Shown here piece after piece: positions 1 to 7,839 of a stretch of 64,000 nt of DNA. A model generated the notes under the pieces. It searched no databases and was not told the DNA's origin. It was given only the letters and a program-made list of their open reading frames with translations. The stretch spans positions 209,866 through 273,865 of the forward strand of contig NZ_JAKNTW010000020.1 in assembly GCF_022213955.1 (NCBI RefSeq), written 5' to 3'. The stretch comes from Dolomitihabitans soli (GTDB lineage: Bacteria; Actinomycetota; Actinomycetes; Streptosporangiales; Streptosporangiaceae). Position 1 is the first letter of the stretch. Every line of letters begins with the position of its first letter. Position numbers and translations under genes: made by a program.

Positions 1-3000
1 GCCGTGACGATGTCGGCCTCGGCCCGGACGTCAGGGAGCGGCCGGTGGCCGGCGGCGCCGGGCACCGCGACGACCAGCGGGCGCGCCTCTCCCCGGTCAC
101 CGGGTGCCGACCTCGCCCGTGCCAGTGACCGGAGGGTCGGCGTGTAGGAGCAGACGACGCGGTCGAGCACGGTGTCCGAGGTCTCGCCCGGACGGGAGTA
201 GTGGCCGGCCGCGTGCAGGGGCAGGAAACCGAGCGACCCGGTCGGCATCCACCACATGCGGGGCGGCGGCGCACCGTGATCGGGCGGGCCGTGCAGGCCC
301 AGCCCGTCGAGCACCGGTTCGGCGATCGTGTCCCACAGCCAGCCAAGAGTCTCCCGTACGTCGTCTTCGGCGCGGCGGCGGGCGTGCAGGCCGGCGTGGT
401 CGTCCCGGGCGATCTCGATGGCGTCGCCGAACGCCTTGACGCGTTCGGGCACCTCGTCCGGGTGCAGTCCGGGCAGCGGGACCACCTGAACGCCCGCCGG
501 GGTGAGCAGGATCGCGTCGCTGCGGTAGCGGCTGGTGTTGACGACGGCCACCGGTCCCCGCGCGGCGATCGCGGTGAGCTCGTCCGCCGACGGAGGCAGC
601 AGGAAGCGTTCCATGCCGGGGAGCCGGCGGATCTCCCCGACGAGCCGGTCCCAGGCGTCGCCGAGCCGCGGGGAGGGCTGGGCGGCGGAACGCCCGAGGG
701 TGACCGGCGCGGAGAGGGAGCCGGCCGTCCCGTCGAGGGCGTCCCTGAGCCGGTCGACCTCCTCGGCGAGTCGCGGTGACCGCCCGCGAAGGTCGGTCAG
801 CTCACCGCGGACGTCGAGCGCCTGGGAGAGCAGGACGCCTCGTCCGTGTTCGAGCAGTTCCAAGGCCAGGTGCGGCTCGTCGAGGTGCAACGCGGCCGCC
901 GCCGCGCGGGAGGCCAGTCCGGGGAAGCGGGTCAGCACGCGTTGCTGGTCGTGCCGCCGGAAGTGACGGGGAGCCAGTCGCGGGAGGAGGCGAACGGCGG
1001 CGTTCAGCGACTCCACGGCCAGCGACCAGTCGCGCGCGTCCGCCGCCAGGTCGGCGAGCTTGCCGCCGGCCTCGATACGGATGCGGATCTCCCCCGGCCC
1101 GGCCGCGACGGCCTGCCGGAGCGCGGTCACCGCCGCCGTGCGGTCCCGCGGATCGCCGCCGGCCTGGAAGCGGCCGTCCAGGATCTCACCCAGGTTCATC
1201 AGCGCCAGCGGGCGATGCAGGTGCCCGTCGGGAATGTCCGCGCAGACCCGCCGCGCTGTGGCGACGGCTTGGTCGAGGTCGGCCGGGTCCCCCGCCGCCT
1301 GGAAGCGGGCCCACAGCAGGAGCGCCAGATTGGCGTGCGCCTCCCTGCGGATCCCGTTGCCGCGCGGGGTGCCGGCGACGGCCTCGGTCAGCGCCTCGAC
1401 GCCCTCGTCCAGCACCGAGGCGTCGCCGGTGCGGTGGAACCGCTGCCACAGGGCGCCGCCCAGTGAGCTGAGGCAGAGCGCCCGGTCGGGATCTTCCGAA
1501 GGTGTGCCGGCGGCCCCGTCACGGAGGACCCGGACGGCCTCCGTCAGTGCGGCGTCGTCGTCCTCGGCCACCGAGCGGAGCAACAGGGCGTCACCGAGGT
1601 TCAGGGCGTAGCACCACCGGTCCGGCGCCTGCGGCTGAGCGGCGGTCACCGCCTGCCCGGCGAGGCGGACGGCTTCGTCCAGATCGGCCGGATTCCCCGA
1701 ACACAGGAATCTCACGAGCAGGTGCTGGGCCAGCCCCGAGCGATATCCCTCCTGGTAGGAGGAATGGACCGGGATCGCCGAGAGGGCGTCCCGCCCGGCT
1801 GCCACGGCGTCGTCGAGAACGTCCGCGTCGCCGGTCGCGCGGTACAGGTTCGCCAGGGCGCGGGCGAGGGTGGACAACGCCAGGTGCCGGTTCCCGTCCT
1901 GCGCGGCCGCGGCCGCCCGGCGCCCGGCATCGGCGGCCTCGCGCGCGTCCTGTACGGCTCCCGCGACCCCGTAACGCGCGTTCAGCATCCCGGACAGGTT
2001 GGCGAGATATACCGGATGGTCTGGATCGTCGCCGGCACCGCTTCGAACGGCCTGCCGGGACAGGCCGACGGCCTCCTCCAGGACGGCGAGCCCGCCGCCG
2101 GCCTCGAAGGAGCACCACAGTGCGATGGCGAGCAGGTTCAGGCGGTTGGGACGGGCGGGATCGTGGCCGGGAGTCGCCTCCAGCGCCTGCCGGGCCAGGT
2201 CGGCCGATTCGGCGAGGGCCGACCGGTCGCCGTGCCGGCCGTACCGCTGCCGTAGCGCGTTGCTGAGGTGAGCGGCATGAGCGGGACGGCCCGGATCGCC
2301 GTCGGGGCTCAGCTCGAGTGCCCGCCGATACACGGTGACGGCCTCATCCAGCGGTTCCGTGGCGCCGCCCACATCGTGCAGGGTCAGGAGGACCTCGCCC
2401 AGCACGGCCAGCCGCGAGGGCAGTCCGGGGTCGTCGGCCGGGGTCGTCTCCACCGTCTCCCGCCGCAGGCGGGCCGACTCGGCGAGCGGTTCGGCGGCAC
2501 CGTCCCTGACGCCCTGGGTGTAGAGAAGCCCGGCCAGGTTCGCGCGGTGCGACGGCCGCGCCGGGTCCGCGGGACTCAGATGCGCCAGCACCGCCCTGGC
2601 GAAGGCGACGGATTCGCCGACCAGTGCCCGGTCCCCGGTGTCGGCGACCCCGCCGCACAGCGCGTCGCCGAGCCCCGCGAGGTCATCCGTCGGCGAGTTC
2701 GGCGGCAGTCGCGCCACGGCCTCCCGGACGGCCCGCAACGGACCGGTCAGCCCTGCCGTAACGCCCTGCTCGACGCGTTCCCGCAGGGTCTCGCAGAGCA
2801 GGCTCAGCCGCTCGCGGGCGATCGCGCCGGTGGCCCCGGACATCGCGTCGACCAGCAGTCCGATCGCTTCTTCGCGCGCGTCCGCGTCCTTGAGCCAGAA
2901 CCCGCGCAGGGCCAGGCACTCACTCACGGCCGCCAGGTGCCGCAGGCGCGTGGGATCCTCCGGCGCGATGGCTCGCAGGGAGCTTTTCGCCGCGCTTATC

Positions 3001-3317
3001 GCCTCGTCCAGGTCGTGCTGGGCACTGGTATGCAGAAAACGCGTTCTCAGGTCGTGGGAAAGCCAGAGCAGGAATAGCGGGTGGCGTTTCCCGGACTCGG
3101 GTGAATACGCCACCAGCCGCCGGCTCACCCCGACGATCCGATCGAGCAGGGCCGGGTCCGCCTCCTCGCCCAGCCGCGCCCGGCAGGCGAACCGCTCCCC
3201 TTGCGTCATCAGCAGTCGAATGGCCCGGAACGGATACACGATGGCCATCAGCCGGAACAGGGCCGCCGTCAGCCGATATCGGTAAACGCGCTCGATCCAG
3301 GATGTCCGCCGTTTCAC
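1..3317 (-). CDS. TPR-repeat CHAT-domain protein (C-terminus outside window)
   Basis: About 1105 codons are visible and the frame is open through position 1, so the stop lies outside. The first ~850 residues are Ala/Leu-rich helical repeats of TPR type with recurring LAESA-LxRxAL units. From about residue 900 a CHAT (caspase-like) domain follows: it contains ARGPVAVVNTSRYRSDAILL near residue 915, PLHAAGHYSRPGE near 1034 (candidate catalytic His) and VCSYTPTLRSL near 1055. The start is a GTG at 3317 preceded by an in-frame stop; ATG codons a little downstream are alternatives. It is divergent from the 3414 and 3767 genes. CHAT proteins are proteases or scaffolds in conflict and cell-death systems; the substrate here is unknown. 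Confidence 0.85.
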   Translation of the reverse strand, partial: MKRRTSWIERVYRYRLTAALFRLMAIVYPFRAIRLLMTQGERFACRARLGEEADPALLDRIVGVSRRLVAYSPESGKRHPLFLLWLSHDLRTRFLHTSAQHDLDEAISAAKSSLRAIAPEDPTRLRHLAAVSECLALRGFWLKDADAREEAIGLLVDAMSGATGAIARERLSLLCETLRERVEQGVTAGLTGPLRAVREAVARLPPNSPTDDLAGLGDALCGGVADTGDRALVGESVAFARAVLAHLSPADPARPSHRANLAGLLYTQGVRDGAAEPLAESARLRRETVETTPADDPGLPSRLAVLGEVLLTLHDVGGATEPLDEAVTVYRRALELSPDGDPGRPAHAAHLSNALRQRYGRHGDRSALAESADLARQALEATPGHDPARPNRLNLLAIALWCSFEAGGGLAVLEEAVGLSRQAVRSGAGDDPDHPVYLANLSGMLNARYGVAGAVQDAREAADAGRRAAAAAQDGNRHLALSTLARALANLYRATGDADVLDDAVAAGRDALSAIPVHSSYQEGYRSGLAQHLLVRFLCSGNPADLDEAVRLAGQAVTAAQPQAPDRWCYALNLGDALLLRSVAEDDDAALTEAVRVLRDGAAGTPSEDPDRALCLSSLGGALWQRFHRTGDASVLDEGVEALTEAVAGTPRGNGIRREAHANLALLLWARFQAAGDPADLDQAVATARRVCADIPDGHLHRPLALMNLGEILDGRFQAGGDPRDRTAAVTALRQAVAAGPGEIRIRIEAGGKLADLAADARDWSLAVESLNAAVRLLPRLAPRHFRRHDQQRVLTRFPGLASRAAAAALHLDEPHLALELLEHGRGVLLSQALDVRGELTDLRGRSPRLAEEVDRLRDALDGTAGSLSAPVTLGRSAAQPSPRLGDAWDRLVGEIRRLPGMERFLLPPSADELTAIAARGPVAVVNTSRYRSDAILLTPAGVQVVPLPGLHPDEVPERVKAFGDAIEIARDDHAGLHARRRAEDDVRETLGWLWDTIAEPVLDGLGLHGPPDHGAPPPRMWWMPTGSLGFLPLHAAGHYSRPGETSDTVLDRVVCSYTPTLRSLARARSAPGDRGEARPLVVAVPGAAGHRPLPDVRAEADIVT

Positions 3318-3413
3318 GTCCCTGTGCCTTCAGCAAATTCCCGCGAGTCAGCCGGTTATGCCCTTATTGTTGGTGAAGTTTCGCACGGTCGGAGTCCTGC
3401 GGAGGCATATCTC

Positions 3414-3770
3414 ATGGAAGACGACGGCCACCAGCTCGGGTTGCTGTGCGCGGAGCTGACCGAACTGCGCGACCTCGCGTCCCGGCATGGGCTGAGCCGG
3501 GCGCTCGACTCCCTCCTCACCGCCGTCCGCGCCGGCCAGCAAGTGCGCGATCGGCGGATCGAGCTGTTGCGGCGCCTCGGCATCCCGGCGGGCACCACGC
3601 GTCAGCCCGGCCTGCGCATTCCGGGACTGGGCGACGGCCGGCCCGCCACGGAACTGTACGGGTGCCCGGAAGCTCGCTGTTCGCGAACCTGGGTCAGGCC
3701 GCCCGGTGATCCGGTGGCCCTCTGCTCGGTGTACGGCGCGCCGCTGAGTCACCGACCCTTCGGATCATGA
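3414..3770 (+). CDS. Small conserved protein with degenerate zinc-ribbon-like tail
   Basis: 118 residues. The start is ATG 3414, with GCGGAGG 7-8 bases upstream. Residues 1-60 form Leu/Arg-rich helices (LCAELTELRDLASRHGLSRA). The C-terminal half has a CPEARC pair, then a third Cys in ALCSVYGAPLS, in a spacing typical of a four-ligand zinc ribbon whose last ligand is replaced by Tyr. Its stop overlaps the next ATG (ATGA), so the two are translationally coupled. The divergent CHAT gene suggests an adaptor or regulator of that protein (inference). I do not know a characterised homologue. Confidence 0.75.
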   Translation: MEDDGHQLGLLCAELTELRDLASRHGLSRALDSLLTAVRAGQQVRDRRIELLRRLGIPAGTTRQPGLRIPGLGDGRPATELYGCPEARCSRTWVRPPGDPVALCSVYGAPLSHRPFGS

Positions 3771-4654
3771 ACGCCTTCCTCACCGAGCTGGCCAAGAAGC
3801 TGACCGACCGGTGGCTGACCCATGCGCTCTTTCCCGGGCTGCTGTTCCTCGGGATGTGCGCCGCCGGCGGAACGCTCGGACATGGCGCCTGGAACGACGT
3901 CCCGCGCCTCGTCGCGGCGGCGACGAAGCTGACGACCGCCCTCGATCGGCAGGGTCCGGCCGCGGTCGGACTGGCCTTGCCGGCCGTACTGCTGGCGTCC
4001 GCCGCCGTCGGCCTGGCCGTGCGCGGCCTGGCCCGGGGCGTCCAGCGGATCTGGCTCGGACAGTGGCCGCCGCCGGACCGCGCCCCGGCGCGCTCGCTGG
4101 TGGCGCGGCGGCGCGCACGCTGGCAACGGCTGCACGACGAGCACGCCGCGCTGGTGAGCTCGCCCGGTCCGCCGTCGCCGTACGCCGCCGGACTCGCCAC
4201 CGCCAGGAACCGGATCGCGCCGGCCAGGCCGGGCCGGGCGACGTGGATGGGCGACCGGATCGGCGCCGTGGAGACCCGTGTCCACGGCCAGTACCGGCTC
4301 GACCTGGTCACCGTCTGGCCGCGCCTGTGGCTGGTGATCCCGGACACCACCCGGAGCGAGCTGCGGCTGGCGCACGGCCGGCTGGAGCAGGCGACGAACA
4401 CGGCCGCCTGGGCGGTCCTCTACCTCCTGCTCGGCGTCTGGTGGTGGCCCGCGCTGACGGCCGGAGCGGTGATGTCCCTCCTGGCATGGCGGACCGGACG
4501 AGACGCCGCCGCCGGCTTCGCGGAACTCCTCGAAGCGACGGTCGACGTCCACGGCCGGGACCTCGCGACCGCCTTGGGCGTGGCCTCCGGCGAGGCTCCG
4601 CTGACCCCTGACGTAGGGGAACAGGTCACCCGGACGTTGCGCAAGGGCGCCTGA
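3767..4654 (+). CDS. Membrane protein of unknown function, partner of CHAT locus
   Basis: 295 residues. Hydrophobic segments lie near residues 22-40, 66-86 and 212-240 (the last is Trp-rich, LLLGVWWWPALTAGAVMSLL). Between them is a basic soluble loop of about 120 residues. It overlaps the preceding 118-residue gene by ATGA. No enzymatic motif is seen. With the divergent TPR-CHAT gene it could be the membrane-acting part of a small conflict cassette, but this rests on context only. Confidence 0.75.
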   Translation: MNAFLTELAKKLTDRWLTHALFPGLLFLGMCAAGGTLGHGAWNDVPRLVAAATKLTTALDRQGPAAVGLALPAVLLASAAVGLAVRGLARGVQRIWLGQWPPPDRAPARSLVARRRARWQRLHDEHAALVSSPGPPSPYAAGLATARNRIAPARPGRATWMGDRIGAVETRVHGQYRLDLVTVWPRLWLVIPDTTRSELRLAHGRLEQATNTAAWAVLYLLLGVWWWPALTAGAVMSLLAWRTGRDAAAGFAELLEATVDVHGRDLATALGVASGEAPLTPDVGEQVTRTLRKGA

Positions 4655-4666
4655 CCACGCTTCGAC

Positions 4667-4785
4667 GCACCCGCGGGGTCGGCCGTACCGTGGGCGGCGG
4701 CGCTGTGGACTCGCGTGAGAAGACCTTCGCGGCGGAGTTCGAGCGGGGCCGGGGGTTGCGGGCCGGCGAGGTGGGGGCAGGCTAA
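4667..4785 (+). pseudogene. Possible 3' remnant of a lost gene
   Basis: A short open frame ends with a TAA that overlaps the ATG of the dioxygenase (TAATG). The tail reads [19 protein letters not shown] and looks protein-like. No upstream part exists, because the 3767 gene ends just before. It may be the surviving C-terminus of a gene that once preceded the dioxygenase in an operon. The family is not recognised. Confidence 0.25.
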
Positions 4786-5774
4786 TGGTCATGGACACGT
4801 TGCCGGTGATCGATGTCGGGCCGTTGACGGGCGGAGGGGCGGTCGCCGAGCGGCGGCGGGTCGCGGCGGAGATCGAGCGGGCGTGCCGGGACAGCGGGTT
4901 CTTCTACGTGGCGGGACACGGGGTGCCGGAGGGATTGCCGGCGCGTCTGGAGGAGGCGAGCCGCAGGTTCTTCGCGTTGCCGCCGGCGGAGAAGATGGAG
5001 ATCTCCATGGCGCGGGGCGGGCGGGCGTGGCGGGGGTTCTTCCCGGTGGGCGGGGAGCTGACGTCGGGGCGACCGGATTTGAAGGAGGGGATCTACTTCG
5101 GCACCGAGGTGGCGGAGGACGATCCTCGTGCGGGGTTGCCGTTGCACGGGCGCAATCTGTTCCCTGCGGGGGTGCCGGAGCTGCGGGAGGCGGTACTGGA
5201 GTGGCTGGCGGCGCTGAGCGGGGTGGCTCAGGCGGTGCTGCGCGGGGTGGCGTTGAGCCTGGGCTTGGCGGAGGAGTACTTCGAGCGGGGGTACACCGCG
5301 GATCCGACGGTGTTGTTCCGGGTGTTCCACTACCCGCCCGCTCCCCCCGGCAGCGATGCGTGGGGGGTGGGTGAGCACACCGACTACGGGTTGCTGACGT
5401 TGCTGGCGCAGGACGAGTCCGGCGGCCTGGAGGTGGCGACGCCGCGGGGGTGGGTGGCCGCGCCGCCGTTGCCGGGGACGTTCGTGTGCAACATCGGTGA
5501 CATGCTGGACCGGTTGACCGGGGGGTGGTATCGGTCGACGCCGCACCGGGTTCTCAACGTCAGCGGGCGGGGGCGGTTGTCGTTCCCGTTCTTCTTCGAT
5601 CCGGGGTGGGACGCGGAGGTGCCGCCGCTGCCGTCACGGGCCGCCGTCGCGGACGACGGTGGACGGCCGCGCTGGGACGGGCGGGACCTGCGGGCGTTCT
5701 CCGGCACCTATGGGGAGTATCTGCTGGGGAAGGTGTCGAAGGTGTTCCCGGCGTTGCGCGAAGACGTCCTCTAA
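4785..5774 (+). CDS. Isopenicillin-N-synthase-family Fe(II)/2-oxoglutarate dioxygenase
   Basis: 329 residues, normal for the family. The N-terminal domain begins LPVIDVGPL and carries [18 protein letters not shown], the usual DIOX_N signature. The C-terminal double-stranded beta-helix has the iron ligands H198-T-D200 and H254 (STPHRV), and R264-x-S266 for 2-oxoglutarate or substrate carboxylate. The start is ATG 4785 (MVMDT) or ATG 4791. The physiological substrate cannot be told; relatives act in gibberellin, penicillin, nucleobase and secondary metabolism. Codons are strongly biased to GGG, GTG, CGG and TTG, unlike the GGC/CTG-rich flanking genes, which suggests separate ancestry. Confidence 0.9.
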   Translation: MVMDTLPVIDVGPLTGGGAVAERRRVAAEIERACRDSGFFYVAGHGVPEGLPARLEEASRRFFALPPAEKMEISMARGGRAWRGFFPVGGELTSGRPDLKEGIYFGTEVAEDDPRAGLPLHGRNLFPAGVPELREAVLEWLAALSGVAQAVLRGVALSLGLAEEYFERGYTADPTVLFRVFHYPPAPPGSDAWGVGEHTDYGLLTLLAQDESGGLEVATPRGWVAAPPLPGTFVCNIGDMLDRLTGGWYRSTPHRVLNVSGRGRLSFPFFFDPGWDAEVPPLPSRAAVADDGGRPRWDGRDLRAFSGTYGEYLLGKVSKVFPALREDVL

Positions 5775-5921
5775 GCCGCGAAACGCTCAACCCCGAACGA
5801 TCGGGACCCCGCCCCCTGACACTCGCCGGACGGGTTCGCGAGCGTCGTCGAGATCCCCCGTACGGCGAGCGGAACTCGTCCCGTTCGGCACGGCAGCCGA
5901 CCGGAACCGTCGAGGAAGTCA

Positions 5922-6932
5922 CTATGCCGGCCCTTCTCCAGCACGCGGAACGCGCGACCCGCCCGGCGCCGGGGTCCGGTGGTCGGCGAAGACGTAGAGG
6001 TAAGGGTGGCGGGGCTGGATCGAACCGTCGGCGGCCGCCCGTGCCAGGGCGAGCGAACCGTCGGCGGAGGTCCCCAGCGGTGGGGTGAGGCGGGCGCCGG
6101 GAAGGAGCATCCGGACGGTGTGCTGGAACGGCTCCATCAGGAGGTCCGCGGCGTCGAACAGCCGGCCGCCCCAGGAGACGTCCGGTTCGAGCCCGGACGC
6201 GGCGGCCACCGCGGTCTGGCCGAGGTGCCGGCCGGCCTCGATCCAGATCCGCCGGGCCACATGGTCCCCGGCGCGCGCCGCCTCGGCGACGGAGGGGGCG
6301 AACGACGCGAGGTGGTGGGCCGCCGATCCCGACTCGTAGACGAGCGCCACCAGGTCGAGGGGGTCCCCGAAACGGGCCGTCAGATGGTCGAGCATGGCGG
6401 GCGACCCGCCGCTCCGGCCGTCGTGCGCGCGCAGTGCGGCCTGCAGGCCCTCCCTGCCGATCCACGCGCCGCCGCCGTGGTCGCCGAGCAGGTGTCCCCA
6501 CCCGTCGGACTGGTTCCACACGCCGGCCAGGTCGGTGCCGAGCGTGATGACGCCGGTGCCCGCGGCGACCACGACTCCCGGGCGGAATCCGAGCGCTCCG
6601 ACGTGCGTGGTCACCATGTCCCCGGTGACGACCAGCGTGCCCAGGCCGAATCGCTCCCGCAACGCGGACCAGAGCCTGCCCGGGTCCCTGACCAGGCCCG
6701 GCAGCCCGGTCACGCCGATCGCCATACCGGCGAACCGGTCGACCTCCAGGCCGGTCGCCGCGCCCTCGACGACCCCGGCGATCCGTGCCGCGAGCCGGTC
6801 GAGGTCCACCCTGCCCTTCTCGCGTGGGACCGGAGCCGCATCCTCCCCGTAGGCGCTCGACCCGCCGGCCTCGATCCGCACCCTGACCCCTCCGCCGCCG
6901 ACATCCACGCCGGCCAAGCCGGTTCGGCTCAT
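5922..6932 (-). CDS. BadF/BadG-type N-acetylhexosamine kinase
   Basis: 336 residues from ATG 6932 (MSRTGLAGVDVGGGGVRVRI), overlapping the MurQ stop by ATGA. The ASKHA fold is shown by the phosphate-1 loop GVDVGGGG, the GTGVITLG segment and GDHGGGAWIGREGL. BadF-type proteins next to murQ are usually GlcNAc or MurNAc kinases (N-acetylglucosamine kinase family). In this operon it would phosphorylate the aminosugar imported or released by the GH89 enzyme, giving the 6-phosphate for MurQ or NagA. The exact sugar is uncertain. Confidence 0.85.
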   Translation of the reverse strand: MSRTGLAGVDVGGGGVRVRIEAGGSSAYGEDAAPVPREKGRVDLDRLAARIAGVVEGAATGLEVDRFAGMAIGVTGLPGLVRDPGRLWSALRERFGLGTLVVTGDMVTTHVGALGFRPGVVVAAGTGVITLGTDLAGVWNQSDGWGHLLGDHGGGAWIGREGLQAALRAHDGRSGGSPAMLDHLTARFGDPLDLVALVYESGSAAHHLASFAPSVAEAARAGDHVARRIWIEAGRHLGQTAVAAASGLEPDVSWGGRLFDAADLLMEPFQHTVRMLLPGARLTPPLGTSADGSLALARAAADGSIQPRHPYLYVFADHRTPAPGGSRVPRAGEGPA

Positions 6933-7831
6933 ACAACGTGTCCGTCGAGCGCGGCGACGGCCGCCCGTACGCCCGGGTGGGTGCCGAGCGCGGTCCGTGC
7001 CTGTGCGGGCGAGCAACCGGCGAGCAGCCGGACGAGCGCCTCCGGGACCTGTCCGCCCGCTTCGGTCAAGGCGGTGCGGCAGGTCGCCTCGTCGTCGCCC
7101 GTCGCGTCGGCGAGCAGGCTCACCGCGCGCTCGCGCAGCTTGGCGTTGGTGGCGACCAGCCCGACCATGAGGTTGCCGTACGTCCGGCCGGCCTTGATCA
7201 TGAGCGCCGTCGAGAAGGAGTTCAGGATCACCTTGGTCGCCGTGCCCGCCTTGAGCCGGGTGGAGCCGGTCAGCGCCTCCGGGCCGGTGGCGGCGACGAC
7301 GCTGATCTCGGCCAGTTCACGCAGCGGAGCGTCCGGGTTGCAGGTGACCAGCACCGTGAGGGCGCCGGCGGCGCGGGCCGCGCGAAGTGCGCCGGCCACG
7401 TACGGGGTGGACCCGGACGCCGTGATCCCGATCGCCACGCTCGTCTCGTCGAGTGCGGCGGCGTCGGCGGCGCCCAGTTCCGCCGAGTCCTCGTGATCGG
7501 CGGACGAGTCGGTGACGGCGGCGAGCCCACCGGCGAAGTGGGCGGTGAACAGGTCGCGTGGCACGCCGAAGGTCGGTGTGATCTCCGTGGCGTCCAGCAC
7601 CGCCAGCCGTCCCGACGCGCCGGCGCCGAAGTAGTGCACCGTCCCGCCCAGGACCAGCCGGCGATGCGCTTCGTCCACCGCCTGGGCGAGCCGGCCGGTC
7701 GCCGCGCCGACGGCCTCGACCGCCCTGGCGTCCTCTTCCCGCAGCAGCCGGAGAACGTCACGGGTCTCCATCGTGTCGATGTCGGCGGTGCGTGGGTTCC
7801 GGCGCTCGGTCGGTGGTGCCACCTGGGTCAT
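6929..7831 (-). CDS. murQ: N-acetylmuramic acid 6-phosphate etherase
   Basis: 300 residues, the usual MurQ length. It cleaves the lactyl ether of MurNAc-6-phosphate to GlcNAc-6-phosphate and D-lactate in cell-wall sugar recycling. A SIS domain holds GGTVHYFGAGASGRLAVLDATE, VAIGITASGSTPYVAGAL and TGSTRLKAGTATK, all classic MurQ segments. ATG 7831 was chosen because GAGGAG lies 7 bases upstream; an ATG at 7843 overlapping the GH89 stop is the alternative. It is the second gene of a GH89-murQ-kinase operon. Confidence 0.95.
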   Translation of the reverse strand: MTQVAPPTERRNPRTADIDTMETRDVLRLLREEDARAVEAVGAATGRLAQAVDEAHRRLVLGGTVHYFGAGASGRLAVLDATEITPTFGVPRDLFTAHFAGGLAAVTDSSADHEDSAELGAADAAALDETSVAIGITASGSTPYVAGALRAARAAGALTVLVTCNPDAPLRELAEISVVAATGPEALTGSTRLKAGTATKVILNSFSTALMIKAGRTYGNLMVGLVATNAKLRERAVSLLADATGDDEATCRTALTEAGGQVPEALVRLLAGCSPAQARTALGTHPGVRAAVAALDGHVV

Positions 7832-7839
7832 CGTGCTCC

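Noticed and set aside
1502..2266. Plus-strand Arg/Pro-rich frames opposite the TPR-CHAT gene
   Set aside because: Antisense shadows: the minus frame reads continuous TPR repeats and a CHAT domain.
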